DNA from: Parachlorella kessleri
Taxonomy: Eukaryota > Chlorophyta > Trebouxiophyceae > Chlorellales > Chlorellaceae
Direction of reading: 5' to 3'
Length of the DNA stretch: 45,736 nucleotides
Assembly (NCBI GenBank): GCA_001598975.1
Contig: BBXU01000369.1
Location: forward strand, 1 to 45,736
Program-made: the position numbers and the translations under genes
Notes under the pieces: model-generated
The model's database searches: none
What the model saw: the letters and a program-made list of their open reading frames with translations, nothing else
What the model was told of the DNA's origin: nothing
Shown here: positions 1 to 15,982 of the stretch, piece after piece
Numbering within the stretch: the stretch's first letter is position 1
Layout: each line of letters opens with the position of its first letter

Positions 1-322
1 CAGGTGATAACGCCTGTTGGCTCCAGGGTTGGCCTTGGCTGGCAAGACAACTCGTGAAGGGCCAAATTGTGTTTTCTCCGTTCTGCTTTGCCTAGTTTCT
101 TAATGGTGCTGTATAACTCGCTGCCCTGCTGCTGCTGTAAGGGTACATTTTTTTTCAAGCTGGGTACCTCCTAAAGGACCAGCCGCAGGCACACCAGGAG
201 GGCTGCTGACGGGAGTATGCGCTTGTGGAGGCTTCCTTGGCGCGGGGTTGTTCGAAGCCACCTCCTAGTACACTTGGCTTAGACCAAGTGGCACAAACGA
301 GCATGACCATGGCTAGCTGCAG

Positions 323-1427
323 GTGGTGGCTTTCATGGGGCTGGGTCAGGAGGCGCTGAGGCAGTGGTGCCGGTGAAGAAAAACCTTAAGGACTCTGGTG
401 GGTGATGGGCGCGCCTGCCAAGGCAGCGCAGCCGTGCCTGTCTGGCACATGCAACAAATGGTGCCCTCATATTTGTGCGACAGGCTATTTATCTGCATCT
501 CGCCTGGCTCCTATCCCCCTCCTAGCACAGAGGCACACTTGGCGAGCAGATGTCAAGTGGGAAGTGCAGCTTACAATGCTTTTGCACAAGAAAGCGAGCT
601 TTTGCAGCTGCCTGCTCCCGATGCTGCAGACAAAGGGTTGGACATGGACGAAGCCACCGGCATGCACCGCCATCCTGGCACAGCAGGTAGGGACCGTCCG
701 GCCCTGAGTTGTGCAGCGACAGTGGTCCAGCTCTCAGGCAGCGCCAATCGTGCTTGTGCCCCCGGGCGGCGTTGCCGCCCCAGCTGGTTTGCTCCTGTCG
801 AGCGCTGGACAAAGCTGTTCACTTCGTCTTTCAATGGACGCAAAGTGTGCAGCTTGTGGGGTGAACTGGACTGAGAGGGGCTGGGCGCAAAGGTAATGGG
901 TATGCTTGGTAACTACAAGCCCTTGGTTGAGAGCCTGTGCCTGAGTCGTCCTGCTCACTGCTTCTGTCAGGTGCCCACCCCGCAATGGGGGGGCCTGGGG
1001 GCCTGACCCCGGTATCTATAGGCGAGATTGGTGGGGGCGGCATGGGGGGCGGCGGCGCTGGCGAGGGCTCGGGCCGCGATCAGGTGCGCGCCCGTGTGTC
1101 CAGCAATTCGCTGCTAATCACGTTCAGGCCATTATCTCATGCTGGCTCTGGCATCTCCCTGGAGAGGTTCTTGCAGTGTTCGCTGCAACATAGCAGGCTC
1201 AGAGGTGTTCTGAATGTGCAGGATTTGACCATGCAGGGTTTGCCAGGCCAGACATAATATGATGACTGGCCACTGTACTGACATGTTATATGCATCACTA
1301 ACAACTGCAATCCCTCCAACTGCTTACAAACCGCCAAGGCTAGTAGATGATGGAGCTACAGAAGAAGGAAAGTACAACTACATTGTTCTGGCCCTCCCTG
1401 CAGGAGAAGCACATCGAGCAGGCCTAG
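323..1427 (+). CDS. Unrecognised protein, 3' part of a gene entering from the left edge
   Basis: Five exons join in phase: 323-397, 531-686, 738-860, 971-1083 and 1404-1427. Introns one to three are phase 1, the fourth phase 0, and all are GT-AG. An earlier exon probably ends near base 3, where CAG is followed by gtgataac. The spliced C-terminus has a mixed polar stretch, including SAAYNAFAQESELLQLPAP, then a Cys/Arg-rich part, then a glycine-rich segment with GEIGGGGMGGGGAGEG. A 24-base last exon adds EKHIEQA before the TAG at 1425-1427. I recognise no domain. The model rests on four phase-compatible splices and open frames only; the family is unknown and the 5' part lies outside the window. 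Confidence 0.5.
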
Positions 1428-1887
1428 GCCCAGTAAAGTTCAAGAGGTTGATGACGACTGGCAAACGACCGGTTCTGCCAGCTCAAGCAGAGGTGTGCGA
1501 GGCGCACACAGACTTACACCAAATGTCATGTGTTCAAGATTTTAGGAAGTAACTGTACCGATGGTGGGGAACCAAACAGCCTTCTGAGCATGCTTGTGAG
1601 CGTGGATAGAATATGGGATTTGGTTAAGGGGTCAACGGATTGTACGCCAGCCTTGAACTGATAACGCATGGTCCCCCTGATCTCTCCTATATGTCAGTGC
1701 CCTCCAAGCGCCTGCTGGCTTGCAAAAACAATACCACCGACAAATAAAGTATTTAGCACATTAATTACACAATTATCCAACTGAGCCAAATTACACGTAC
1801 AAATCCATACCTGACAAGGAACAGACTTGAACCTCCCACCGCCATGCTTCGCCTGGCACTCCCCGGACATCAGGGTACCTCTGCTGG
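1428..1887. other. Intergenic, between two convergent gene ends
   Basis: This holds the presumed 3' UTRs of the unrecognised gene (+) and the MFS transporter (-). On the minus strand two TGTAA elements (ttaca on the plus strand at 1765-1769 and 1791-1795) lie about 90-125 bases past the transporter stop. I see no TGTAA for the plus-strand gene and no coding potential. Confidence 0.5.
1765..1795 (-). terminator. Poly(A) signals TGTAA of the MFS transporter gene
   Basis: TGTAA occurs twice on the minus strand, at 1795-1791 and 1769-1765. TGTAA is the usual poly(A) signal of green algae. The placement is right for the transporter transcript; the 3' end itself is inferred. Confidence 0.5.
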
Positions 1888-4800
1888 TCACCCATGTAGC
1901 AAGGGCGCCTCATCTGACCCCCGTCCCCTGGCTGCTGCACCACCGGTGGCGACGCCAAAGCCCTCAGGGGAGGCTGGGAGGTTCAGCTCTAAGTGCTGCT
2001 GCTGTTCTTGGAAGTTATCACCACCACTCGTAGCATCCTGGGCGGCTCCTACGCGCAATGGTTTGCTAGAAGCAAGGGTTCTAGGGTCTGGCAGCCCGTC
2101 CTCATCGTGTTCATGCAGGTCCACCCCGGTCGTCTCCAAGGGGAGGAAGCAGGCTGCCAGCATGGCGCCAAGGCACAGCGTGCCCAGCAGCACCTCTGAG
2201 GCCTGGGGGTCCTTGCTTTCCACCAGGTACACTGCAGGAAGGGAACAACCAGCAAGGCCGAATAAGAAATCCAAAAGAGATTTTGTAACTTATGCTGCTC
2301 TTCTACAACAACTGCAGCTGGTGGAGTGATGCCACACAATACTTGCGATGTTGGAAACAAGCAGGTGACACATGCATGGCCCAAGAGCCGGACAGGGCGG
2401 GTTAAAGGACGTCTGGCATATTGCCAATTGCTCTCCTTCTGGCAGTGTGAAGACTTCACATCTGACACACCTGTCGCAAAGGGTGCCAAGAAGCCGCCAA
2501 TACGGGAAAAGGCGTTGCACAAGGACAAGCCAAAAGCACGCACTGCTGTTGGGTACACCTGCACATGTGGGATTGGAGAGTGAGGAGCAGTGCTGCCTAT
2601 GTGTGGCAGCTGTGACCCCGAAAAGAAAGGGATCCAGGCTGCAGGACCTCCATGGTAGGTGCAAACAGATGTGTAGACATGGCAGGGCAGGTACAGCAGG
2701 GCCGCTGGTGCTTTGAGTGATTGAGGATTGATACAAGCTTATATGCATGCGGCGCTGCTCGCATCCAAGCCAACAATCAAGTATTACAGCCACACATACC
2801 TCGGGTGTGTACACATAGAGCACACAGAAGGAGCCTTCGATTCCTGCCCTGGCAATGAAGAGCAGAAGCAGCTGGCGCCCGCCGCCGCCGCCGCTCAGGC
2901 CTAGCAGAAGCGCGCAGCAGGCGCAGCACAGCAGGAGGGAGTGCAGCGTCCTGCAGGAACACCAGGTCAACCCATGGGATGAGACATTGAGCTGTCAGCG
3001 GATGGCATAGCACTATGGTAGCACTTTAGTCCTTGCACCTTCAAAAGCTCGGTGGGAGCATGCTCTTGCCTGCCCCAGTGCACTTGAGAACTGCGCAACA
3101 TCGTAGGGTCCTCGCTACAATGAGAGACTTGCTGGTTGTGTCTTCCCAGGCTGCAGAGCCTGGGCGCTGAAAAGCGCAGCTGGGTGACCAGCAGTGGGAC
3201 TGGTGCATGGCTTCCACCGGCAGCACTCACCATTTCCTGCCCAGCCAGTCTACCAGGCATGCCGCGGCAAGCAGCCCTGGCGCTTCTGCCAAACTCGTAA
3301 TGAGCACGGCCTGCAGGGCGCACCAGAGCTGCGCGGCTTGACGAGATGCGCATGGGCAAGACTGGGTTGTAAGCACTCCGCAAGGGGTGCACATTTGGGG
3401 GACTCACGGCAGCATGGTCAGGTGGCGGTACGCTGTTAGACTAGACTAAGGGGTGCACAAGAAACAGGTACAGCGAATGCGCCCTCCGTTGGCTGAGCAC
3501 ACTGTGTCCACTGCGGGCAGGTAACAGCGCACAGAGCAGCTCATGTCAGTAACAAGGTCCCCAGCACCCTGTATACCACTGTGGCGCCAACACAAACCCG
3601 GTGGCTACCTGAAATAGTCATTCCACAAGCAGGCTGGAGACTCAAAAGCGAGCCCCAGACGTACAGGGCTGCAGCCACGCCGGTCCTTGCTTTGTACCCA
3701 CCGTGTAATCGGAAGCCTGAAGGTTGGCTTTACCGTCCTCTGTGCACTCTTGCTCCTTAGACGCGCTCTGCAGCGCTGTTGTCAGCAGGACCAGCCCATA
3801 ATAGGTGATTGCATTTACAAACCTGCAACGGGGGTAGCAGCACCGGTGAGCTTATCACTCTTTTCTGACAGTCATCAACCGCCTCTAGCATGATACATGC
3901 AATCTGGAACATACAATGCGAGTTAAACGGGCGCGCCCTGCAGGCACCAAGGTGAGGCAAGCAAGGATAGCAGGCTGCAGCTACCCTGTAAGCTTCCCAA
4001 CTCACCAGATAACATACAGCAGCAGCGTGGTCTGCCGCAAGCGAGGCCCATAGAGCTGCCCAAAGGCACCCCGCATCTCCTGCAGCAGCTGGCGCGCCTC
4101 GCCCACAAACCAGTCCAAGCGCCCCCTTGCTGCCTGCATGCCAACTGGGTATCGCCAGCTGCCATCCTCACCAGCTGCGGTCTGTTCACTGCCGGCACTG
4201 TGGGGGTTGGCAGGCGCCAAGTGTCGCCGGCGACTTCGCCGGACCGACTGCTGCTGGTGCCTGCCTGCTGCCGCCTGCTGCTCACGCAGCCACTCCGCTG
4301 CTGCGGCGCCCGCCTGAGGCGCCTCCCGCGGGCTCTCTAGTGGGCTCTCCCCTCCGCTGACCGAGCCAACAACAAACCCTACCGGGTGTGGCCCTACTGC
4401 CGAGGCAGGATGGCCGCGGGAGCCGCTCCCGGCCACACCCAACTGCCCCGCCCGCAGCTGCACCTCCTCCTCAGCGCCCTTCGCCCTGCTCTGCCATGGA
4501 ATCTCCTCATGGAATTGCTGCTGCTGCTGCTGCTGCTCAACCCCAAAGCATAGCCGCATCTGCCGGCTGTGTAGGTTCACCCTCGCCACCCGCAGGACTA
4601 CTGCCTCCGCCTCTGCATACCGCCCTTGCACCACCAGCCAGTGTGGCGACTCGGGGAGCAGCGGGTACAGCAGCAGGAGCAGCAGGAGCGGGCTGGCTGA
4701 CAGGGCCAGCAGCCAGCGCCAGCCCAGAGGGGGCAGGACTGCCCAAGCCAGCACCGCCTCAAACATGGTGCCTGCACACCAAGCTCAAGAAGTGTCTGAC

Positions 4801-5834
4801 TGAAAGTAGGACAGGCTTACTCGTGAGATGGCATGGGGGCCCCAAGGGCTGGCGGCACTGCTGCCTGCGGCTCCAGCCCAATCTCAGGGCACGTGGGGAC
4901 ATGCAAGACAATGCAGGTGCACAGCGACAGCCGCTGCTCCGGAGCTCAACCCCAGCAGGTTATCAGCTACATCAGATATGACGCTAACACATCATCAGCA
5001 ACTCACCCAGTGTCCAGAAGAAGTGCAGCATGAGCGACCAGCGGCCCCGCTGTGCGGACGGCATGAACTCCACATATAGGGTGATGATGATTGGTGTGCC
5101 CCCCAGCGCCAAGCCCACCACCGCCCGACCCACCAGGAGCCACTGCAGCAAGCGGGAAAGACCAGGGCTGATTGGGAAATGCCACGCTACACACAGCACT
5201 GCTACATGCCACCCAGTCGACTAGTCCGGGCTGCAAGTTGGTGCTGCTATCCCTCGTGGCATATCTACTCCCGGCTATATGTTGTACCCTCCGACGCTGG
5301 CAGGCACCATTGTTCCTACAATGAACGTGCCACTGTCAAATAGCCCTGCTATGCGCGTGTACTGGTCCCCTTACCCACCCCAAAGCTGGGCGCCAGAGCA
5401 CTGGCCAGCCCCGACACGCCCAGCAGGAGCGCTGAAGCCAGGAAGCCGCGCCGGCGCCCTAGGCTGTCTGCCAGCGCTCCAAGTGAGTACACTCCCACCA
5501 GCATGCCGGCAAACACGACGCTTGTAAGGGCGCTCTCGGCGCTGGGAGACAGGCCCCACTGGCATCGAGCTGAGGGCCCCAGGAAGGACAGCAGCATGGT
5601 TTCGCACGCGTCGGCAAAGTAGGCCAGGCCCGCATAGAGCAGCAGCAGGAAGTGGAAGCGCCCAAAGCCTGCGGGTCAGGCAAGCTCTCTTAAAGGGTGC
5701 AGTGGTCAGCAAGGGAGTGGGGTACTCCCACACCGTAAGTGTTACTAGCTAGGACTAGTGTGGGTGAGGCCCCCTCTCTGCTGGTAGACCCCACCTATGG
5801 CATCCAAAGCGGTCGTTGGACTACGGTACTCCAT
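1888..5834 (-). CDS. MFS transporter, SV2/SVOP-like (organic ion or sugar type)
   Basis: Nine exons, in transcript order: 5795-5834, 5379-5668, 5007-5142, 4006-4771, 3702-3822, 3231-3310, 2800-2950, 2471-2558 and 1888-2231. They join in phase into 671 residues with about 12 membrane segments. The start MEYRSPTTALDAIGFGRF resembles SVOP N-termini (an EALxALGFGxF pattern). MFS marks are LGALADSLGRRRGF between TM2 and TM3, PESPHWL after TM6, TSLAEAPGLL, VDWLGRKW between TM8 and TM9, and YTPEVYPTAVRAFGL in the C-half. The central loop is about 150 residues, far longer than in animal SVOP, with a run of seven Gln and Arg/Ser-rich stretches. The tail ends EAPLLHG. The substrate cannot be read from the sequence. 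It is divergent to the BCCP gene, with 356 bases between the starts. Confidence 0.92.
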
Positions 5835-6190
5835 GCCCAGTTGTGTGGTTGTCATCCTGCTTTCAACGGTCGGCCTGGCCGAAACAAACGGTTCTTACCC
5901 GGTAACTTGTACATGTCATGATATATTGGTACTAGGCTGCACGGAAACTAGCTTCACGAGGACAGCAACGAGTTCCACCCTTCTATTCCCTGAATAGGAT
6001 GGACAATTGTGTACTCATACGTTCGGCCAGCTTCGATCACCCCAATGTGACTAACAGCAAACGTTCCCGCCCAAGTTAGCCTACTTCCACCCAATCAAGG
6101 AGGAAGAGCGATACCGTGCTGCTGCGCCACATTGATTGGGAGTACGCCGATCAGCTGTTGTAGCGGCTTGCCTAAGGTCTGGAAGCCAGC
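5835..6190. promoter_or_regulatory. Shared promoter region of the MFS transporter (-) and BCCP (+)
   Basis: The two start codons are back to back, 356 bases apart. Both 5' UTRs and both core promoters must lie here. No clear TATA box or known motif is visible. The promoter role is inferred from position alone. Confidence 0.4.
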
Positions 6191-8037
6191 ATGCAGGCCG
6201 TCAGCTCCTCCATCACCAAGGCCCCCACTGGCCGTGTGCAGCTGCGGCAACAACGCACTGCTGCCAAGGTACATAGTTGGGCCTTGAAAACGCTCAGTGC
6301 GCTAGTCTTGCTTGTGTCCGTGCCAACCTCACCAACCCGGCCTCTACTGCTTCTCACAGGCACCCTCTCGTATCGCCACCCATGCTGCCGCTACCGAAGA
6401 AGCCAGCGTCAATGGTGCTGTGAAGCGCACCAACGGCGCCCTGGACTTTGACGAGCTGAGCGACTTGCTGAGGCAAGTTCGCGTCCAGCTCTGCCCGGGC
6501 AGTAAGCTGCCAGTTTACACCTGGGAGTGCATCAGGGTGCTGACACACACCGTGGTCTAGCGCATTGGCCGCGGCTGATGGCAAAGGAGGCTGCCAGCTT
6601 GGTACTGATGCGCCAGTATCACCCTGCCAGTGCGGTGGTCCGTCAACCCTGCCAGCGTTCCGCCACGCAGGATGGTGCATGAGACTGACATTGTGGAGCT
6701 GGACCTCAAGGGCAAGGGCTTCCAGCTGTCTCTGAAGAAGAAGGAGGCTTTGGAGCAGGCTGAGCCCCAGGTAGGTGCTTTGCAGCACTTTTCTGGTCCG
6801 CTGCCCCTCATCTGGCCATGCACCACTAGACCTCGGCAACGTACTGGACAGGCCTCTTTTGTCATAGCTGGCTTTGCCCACCTGTTGTGGCTTGAGGTGC
6901 ACGCCAGTGCCTGGGAGCTAGATTCGCATTTAGCACTGGAAGTGAAGCAACTAGTTCATGCCCTGGTACAAAGGGGATGAATACTGTCATCTACAGTAAA
7001 CTACCACTGCTATATGAGAGTCTTTTCATGCGCTGCAGGTTATCCATGCCCCGATGCAGTACGCACCCGCTCCTTCGGCCTACGCACCCGCCCCTGCCGC
7101 CCCCGCCGCAGCAGCCCCTGCCCCCGCCCCGGCAGCCCCAGCACCTGCACCCGCTCCGGCTGCAGCCCCAGCCCCGGCACCGGCACCAGCAGCTGCCGCT
7201 GATGGTGGGTTATACGATACGTTATACGATAGCAGCATGCAGTGAGCCTAATGCCCCATGTGGCTCTCTTATGTGACCAAGCCAGAGTGTACTTGATGTG
7301 GATTGCGGCCTGCAGCTGAACTCTACCAGTGACTATGCCTGAGCAAAGTCAATGTTCACTTTGGAGAGGTCACCTCCCGCTCGTACACCTTCTGGAGCAT
7401 TTGTTGCTAGACTCACACCATGCGAGAATTTTATTCTCAACCACCGTATGGGAGCTTGTTCGGCGTGCTTCCTAACATATCCCAGCTGTGTTGGTGCAGG
7501 CATTGAGATGGCGGCGCCTATGGCAGGCACCCTGTACCGCTCCCCCGCCCCTGGCGAGCCGCTCTTTGTGAAGGAGGGTGACCGAGTGACCAAGGGGCAG
7601 ACGATTTGCATTATTGAGGCCATGAAGCTCATGAATGAGTGAGTCGGGAATAGTGGCTGGTTGGAGGGCCACCTGATATGTGCGCCATGTTTGGGTTGGC
7701 CATGGCTGTTTGATGGTTGTGGGTTGGTGCCCGAGTGCCTTTGGGTTCACAGCTTGTGGTATCACCACATTCCAGGACATGAGCACTTAGCAGATCTCTT
7801 GTCTCAAGCTGGCCCTGCTTGCGACAGGGTCAGCAACGTCGGCGCTGCGTTCCAGCAGCCTAATAAGGACTCCACTGTTGCTGATTGGCCATGAGTGGAA
7901 ATCACAGAATGCCTCATGTGAATCCTACATCTTCCTGCAGGATTGAGGCTGAGACCACCGGTACCATTGTGAAGTTCTTGGCGGAGAACGGCAAGTCAGT
8001 CACACCTGGCCAGCCCCTGGTGCTCATCAAGCCCTGA
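6191..8037 (+). CDS. accB: Biotin carboxyl carrier protein of plastid acetyl-CoA carboxylase
   Basis: Six exons: 6191-6268, 6360-6472, 6671-6770, 7039-7204, 7500-7638 and 7941-8037, giving 230 residues. Residues 1 to about 35 look like a plastid transit peptide ([19 protein letters not shown]). Next come the conserved [20 protein letters not shown] segment, a long Pro/Ala linker (about residues 100-150) and the biotinyl domain. The biotin-accepting lysine is K195 in EAMKLMNE. The end is [16 protein letters not shown] carries carboxybiotin between biotin carboxylase and carboxyltransferase in the first step of fatty acid synthesis in the plastid stroma. Intron 2 (6473-6670) has a GC donor (CTGAG, then gcaagt); phase forces this choice, since no GT donor keeps the frame. 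Confidence 0.96.
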
Positions 8038-9224
8038 GCAGCTGCCAGTGTTGCTGTGGTGCGTGTGTCTGGATCTTAGGAGCGACGACACGCAAGGCGC
8101 GGGGGATCGCTGTCGTGTGGGGGTGGGCCAGCAGGGTCGCAGAGGTGCAGTGCCAGGGCTCCGGCTCACTGGGAGCTTCATGGGACGCCTCAGCTCTGAG
8201 GCTGACAAGTTTGGCAGGGGCGCGGACTTCTGGCTGAACAACCACATGCAGCGCCACGTGCCAGTATGTCTTTGTGGTGGCGGTAATTTAGCTGCTGCCT
8301 CTGGTGAGCTAGGTGCTGTGTGCATGGTGGTCTGGCTGGTATGCTACAGTGGCCACGGAGGGGTGTATGGAAGTATAGAAAGCTTAATCCAATTAACTGG
8401 TGGAGAGGTGTGCTGTTGTTGGTCACTTGACCTAGAGTTGCTAAAGAAAGCGGCCCGGCTATCTTTTGTACTGTTTGGGTGATGTGCCTGCTAGGCCGCT
8501 CATCGGCTGGATACAACACAACCTTCTCTGTACACCTGTGGGGCAAAGTGCTGTTGGTTAGTTTGCTTTACCAGGTGCAGATTTTTTGGCAGGTGGGTAT
8601 CCGGATAAGTGCACACCTGCTATGCCTGCTGCTGATCGGTTGGTGTGTTGTTCCATTCTCCCTCGCATCATTGAAGACTGGCTATACTGTGCTTTCATAT
8701 TGCTTTGGTGGCCTTGCCGAGCGTCCAACCTTGTGGTAATTAAAGTGCTGGGCGCTGGCAGGCTCTTCTGTTTACTGACTTCCTGGCGATTCTTCCACTG
8801 CTTGGCACTGCTCCATGTAAGTGCAAGTGCAGTCGCATTTGGTAGAGGGATAGCACTTCACGCGGCTATGCGAGCTTTGACTTGGAGTAGTTAGCATTGC
8901 CCTGTCAGGAACAAAACTCAACCCTGCCCTGCCAATACAATTTATCCCTACCTCTCATCTGTTCGCATTGCCTGCAACCATCATCAAAAACTTGGGCAAG
9001 AACTAGAGCATGGATTGCATCTAGACCTGTCAGTACAGGTTCACCCTACATCTCCTCAATTCGCATCGCCTGCCAACAACAGACAAGTGATAACCACCTC
9101 CGAGCTGTGCCACCTGTCAGTGACAGCGTGGCAAGATACCCCTGGCAAGATACCATCAGGCAGTGCACCCGTGCCCGGGCCCATGGTGGCAGTTTAACCG
9201 TGCACGTGGTGACTGCTCGGGACG
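8038..9224. other. Long 3' UTR and intergenic stretch after BCCP, then SAHH 5' region
   Basis: No exon-like frame with homology is visible on either strand. A plus-strand TGTAA at 8816-8820 could end the BCCP transcript, which would make its 3' UTR about 780 bases. The remaining 400 bases hold the SAHH promoter and 5' UTR. Confidence 0.4.
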
Positions 9225-13612
<4,388 letters not shown>

Positions 13613-13957
13613 TCTTGGGCAATGTAGAGTAGGCGAGGGGCAAGGAAGGACTTGGGCAGGGTTGCTACCGCTCATACCCCAGACATTGCAGCGTTCGTGT
13701 GGGAAATCTTGACCAGAATGGATGCACGGGGCTGTACCTTACTTGCTTGCAGCCGAGAGCAAGCTGGCGTCGGCAGCATATGAGGTCGAGCATGGCGTTG
13801 TATGATTACGGTGGCTTGCAGCATTGGCGCAGCCTGTATTGCTGACTGGCCGAATCGGGCCACTGACAAGTTGTGGGTTGTGCCGCTTCGGGATCAAGCA
13901 TCCAGAAGTTGTCGTTTCATGGCATGCTTTTGAGCAAGGCCCCCTATCAGAGGTCTC

Positions 13958-13975
13958 TAATAGAGGCCTCTATTA
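13958..13975. repeat. Perfect 18-base palindrome TAATAGAGGCCTCTATTA
   Basis: The 18 bases equal their own reverse complement. Within 15-40 bases downstream are two more inverted pairs: AGCTGTAG/CTACAGCT (13989-13996 and 14007-14014) and CCCAGCTG/CAGCTGGG (13998-14005 and 14010-14017). The cluster lies between two convergent genes. It may form hairpins in the 3' UTRs; any function is unknown. Confidence 0.7.
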
Positions 13976-14277
13976 TCATAGAGGAAGCAGCTGTAGACCC
14001 AGCTGACTACAGCTGGGCTGCCAGGCATACGCAGCCCTTTCGCCAGGCATGGGTTGCCAAATACCGTGGCATCACCACTGCTCCCAGGCTTTACCACTGT
14101 GGACCAGGAGTGCAGCTTGGCCTTGCAATCCATGAATTGTGTACATGGCCAACCCAGAGGCTGCCGGCAACATCCAATAGTGCTAGAAGTTAAAACCAGC
14201 GTGCGAACGGCTGAGAGGATGTGGCAGTTCGGACAGACCATGTCCGCTTTGCACTCAACTTTGTGTACCAGGCTTCC

Positions 14278-14282
14278 TTACA
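14278..14282 (-). terminator. Poly(A) signal TGTAA, LysM gene
   Basis: A single TGTAA on the minus strand about 140 bases beyond the LysM stop codon. Assignment is by motif and position only. Confidence 0.4.
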
Positions 14283-14422
14283 ACCTTAACGACAAAATGG
14301 TTGGCGACAAAGCTGTGTCAGTCAGGGCCTCTAACCTTTCACCAAACTAGGTGTGCCTAATGCTAGCCAACACCGCCTAACCAGTAGCAGGGCCTTCACA
14401 CCCTTTTCTACGCCAGTAGCCT

Positions 14423-15982
14423 TCACCCAGCCTGCGGCCCCAGCTCTCCAGCGGGTGCTGTGCTGCTGCACAGGTCCAGCACCCAGCCCACCTCAATCTC
14501 CTCTGGGTCCTTGATGAGGGCCGAGTTGCGTGCCAGGAGTTGCTCCATGCTGCAGCCGGTGGCAGCCGCTATGCTGCTGAGGGTATCCCCAGGTTTGACA
14601 GTCCAAGTGGGTCCCAGCTCTGCATCTCAAGGGCAAGGGGATGACGTAAAGTCTCTTTCAGGAAAATGAAGTGGCGGCTGCATGGGAATGCCGTGGCTCA
14701 TGGCGGCAAGTTGTCTGATAAGGCTGATTGTCAGGCTGAATGTTGGTTGGCATGCACCATTTCAACTCCCTGCTGTTGGCATAGGCAGAGGCTGAGAAGA
14801 AACTTTAGGCATGCGATACAACAGCCCACATGCTTAAGTGCGGATTCAGCGTGTGATAGCACCCCCCTAGCCATGCCCCTGGCAGTTCTGACTCCCGCAC
14901 TGCCAGCACACGAATGGTCGCCGAACTGTCCTGCTTTGCTCCACATGTCGCTCCCACCTGGGTACTCAGGCTCTGCTGTAGATATTAGCCTATTGTAGAG
15001 GTCCAGCACCCAGCCCGCCTCGATGTTGTCTGCGTCCGTGCTAGCGGCTGAATTGAGGGCCAACAGCTGCTCCGCGCTGCAGCCGGTGACAGCCGCTATG
15101 GCGCTGAGGGTATCCCCTGGCTTGACCGTCCACCTGGGACCCACTGCACCAAATTTACATAACTTGCTGAGTCACAACTAATAGGTGTCATACCCTCTGT
15201 GACTGAACAGCAATATCTTGAACGTGGGGCAGGGGCTACAGGCTAGGCTGCTTGTATATATAGCCGCTCCCAGGCTGCAGGTGTTAGCAGGCGCACGCAT
15301 AAGAATGGTGCACTTCCACAGCCCAGTCAAGTGTTCCCTCCCACCTCTTCGACCAAACCTTGAATGGTGATAGTAGTTGCTTGAAGCATACCCAGGCATT
15401 TTCTGCATTGCCGATTTCTCCCGTCCTTTGTGCTGCATGCCAGGATTGACTAGTTTCCTGCATGCGCTCTGATGATCCGTACCTGGGGGCGGCGATTCCT
15501 CTGCGGGCGCTGCTGCGCTGCAGAGGCTTATCACCCAGCCTGCCTGAATGGCATCAGGGTCGGTGATGGCTGCTGAATTGAGCTGTTTTAGGCTGCAACC
15601 AGTGGCTGCCGCAATGTCGCCAAGAGTGTCCCCAGGCTTGACTGTCCATATGGGCCCCTCTCCAGCGACACCTGCAGGGAAAGAAGGGAGACTCCTGCTG
15701 CTTGCGGGAAGCGACTGTTGTTTGCTCCTTTTCTGAATTATGTGTTAGTCAGCTAACTCGGTTGCTGGCTAGCCAGGTGCTGCCCAACCCTAGTGTTCCT
15801 ACAGTATCCATGGTCTTCTGCATATTCAGCTCAATGGGTTACCACCAGCGCTTGATCTGGAATCCAAGGCATTGTCCAAGGCCACCTGTGATGACTGCCA
15901 CTGCGCTGGCAAGCAAGAGCAAGGGGGCCCTGGGGCTTCTTAAAGGTGGCAAGCCTCCAGCTGGCCTCTCACTAGGACCCAT
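14423..15982 (-). CDS. Signal-anchored protein with three LysM domains
   Basis: Four exons: 15886-15982, 15483-15671, 14958-15143 and 14423-14619, giving 222 residues. Exon 1 encodes a short basic start and a hydrophobic stretch (APLLLLASAVAVITG, about residues 19-33), a signal peptide or signal anchor. Each later exon encodes one LysM domain of the form WTVKPGDTL..IAA.TGCS..QL...N...D...I..GWVLDL. Domain 1 is about residues 38-85, domain 2 about 99-146 and domain 3 about 161-208. All three introns are phase 1, so each LysM exon is a symmetric module. LysM domains bind N-acetylglucosamine glycans (chitin, peptidoglycan). No kinase or hydrolase domain follows, so this is a secreted or surface carbohydrate-binding protein. 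Its ligand and the side of the membrane it faces are inferred. Confidence 0.9.

Larger units (their letters stand above)
13613..14422. other. Convergent intergenic region between SAHH and the LysM gene
   Basis: No coding exon is supported here. It holds a perfect 18-base palindrome (13958-13975) followed by nested inverted repeats (13989-14017). A minus-strand TGTAA (14282-14278) is suited to the LysM gene, about 140 bases past its stop. Confidence 0.4.
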
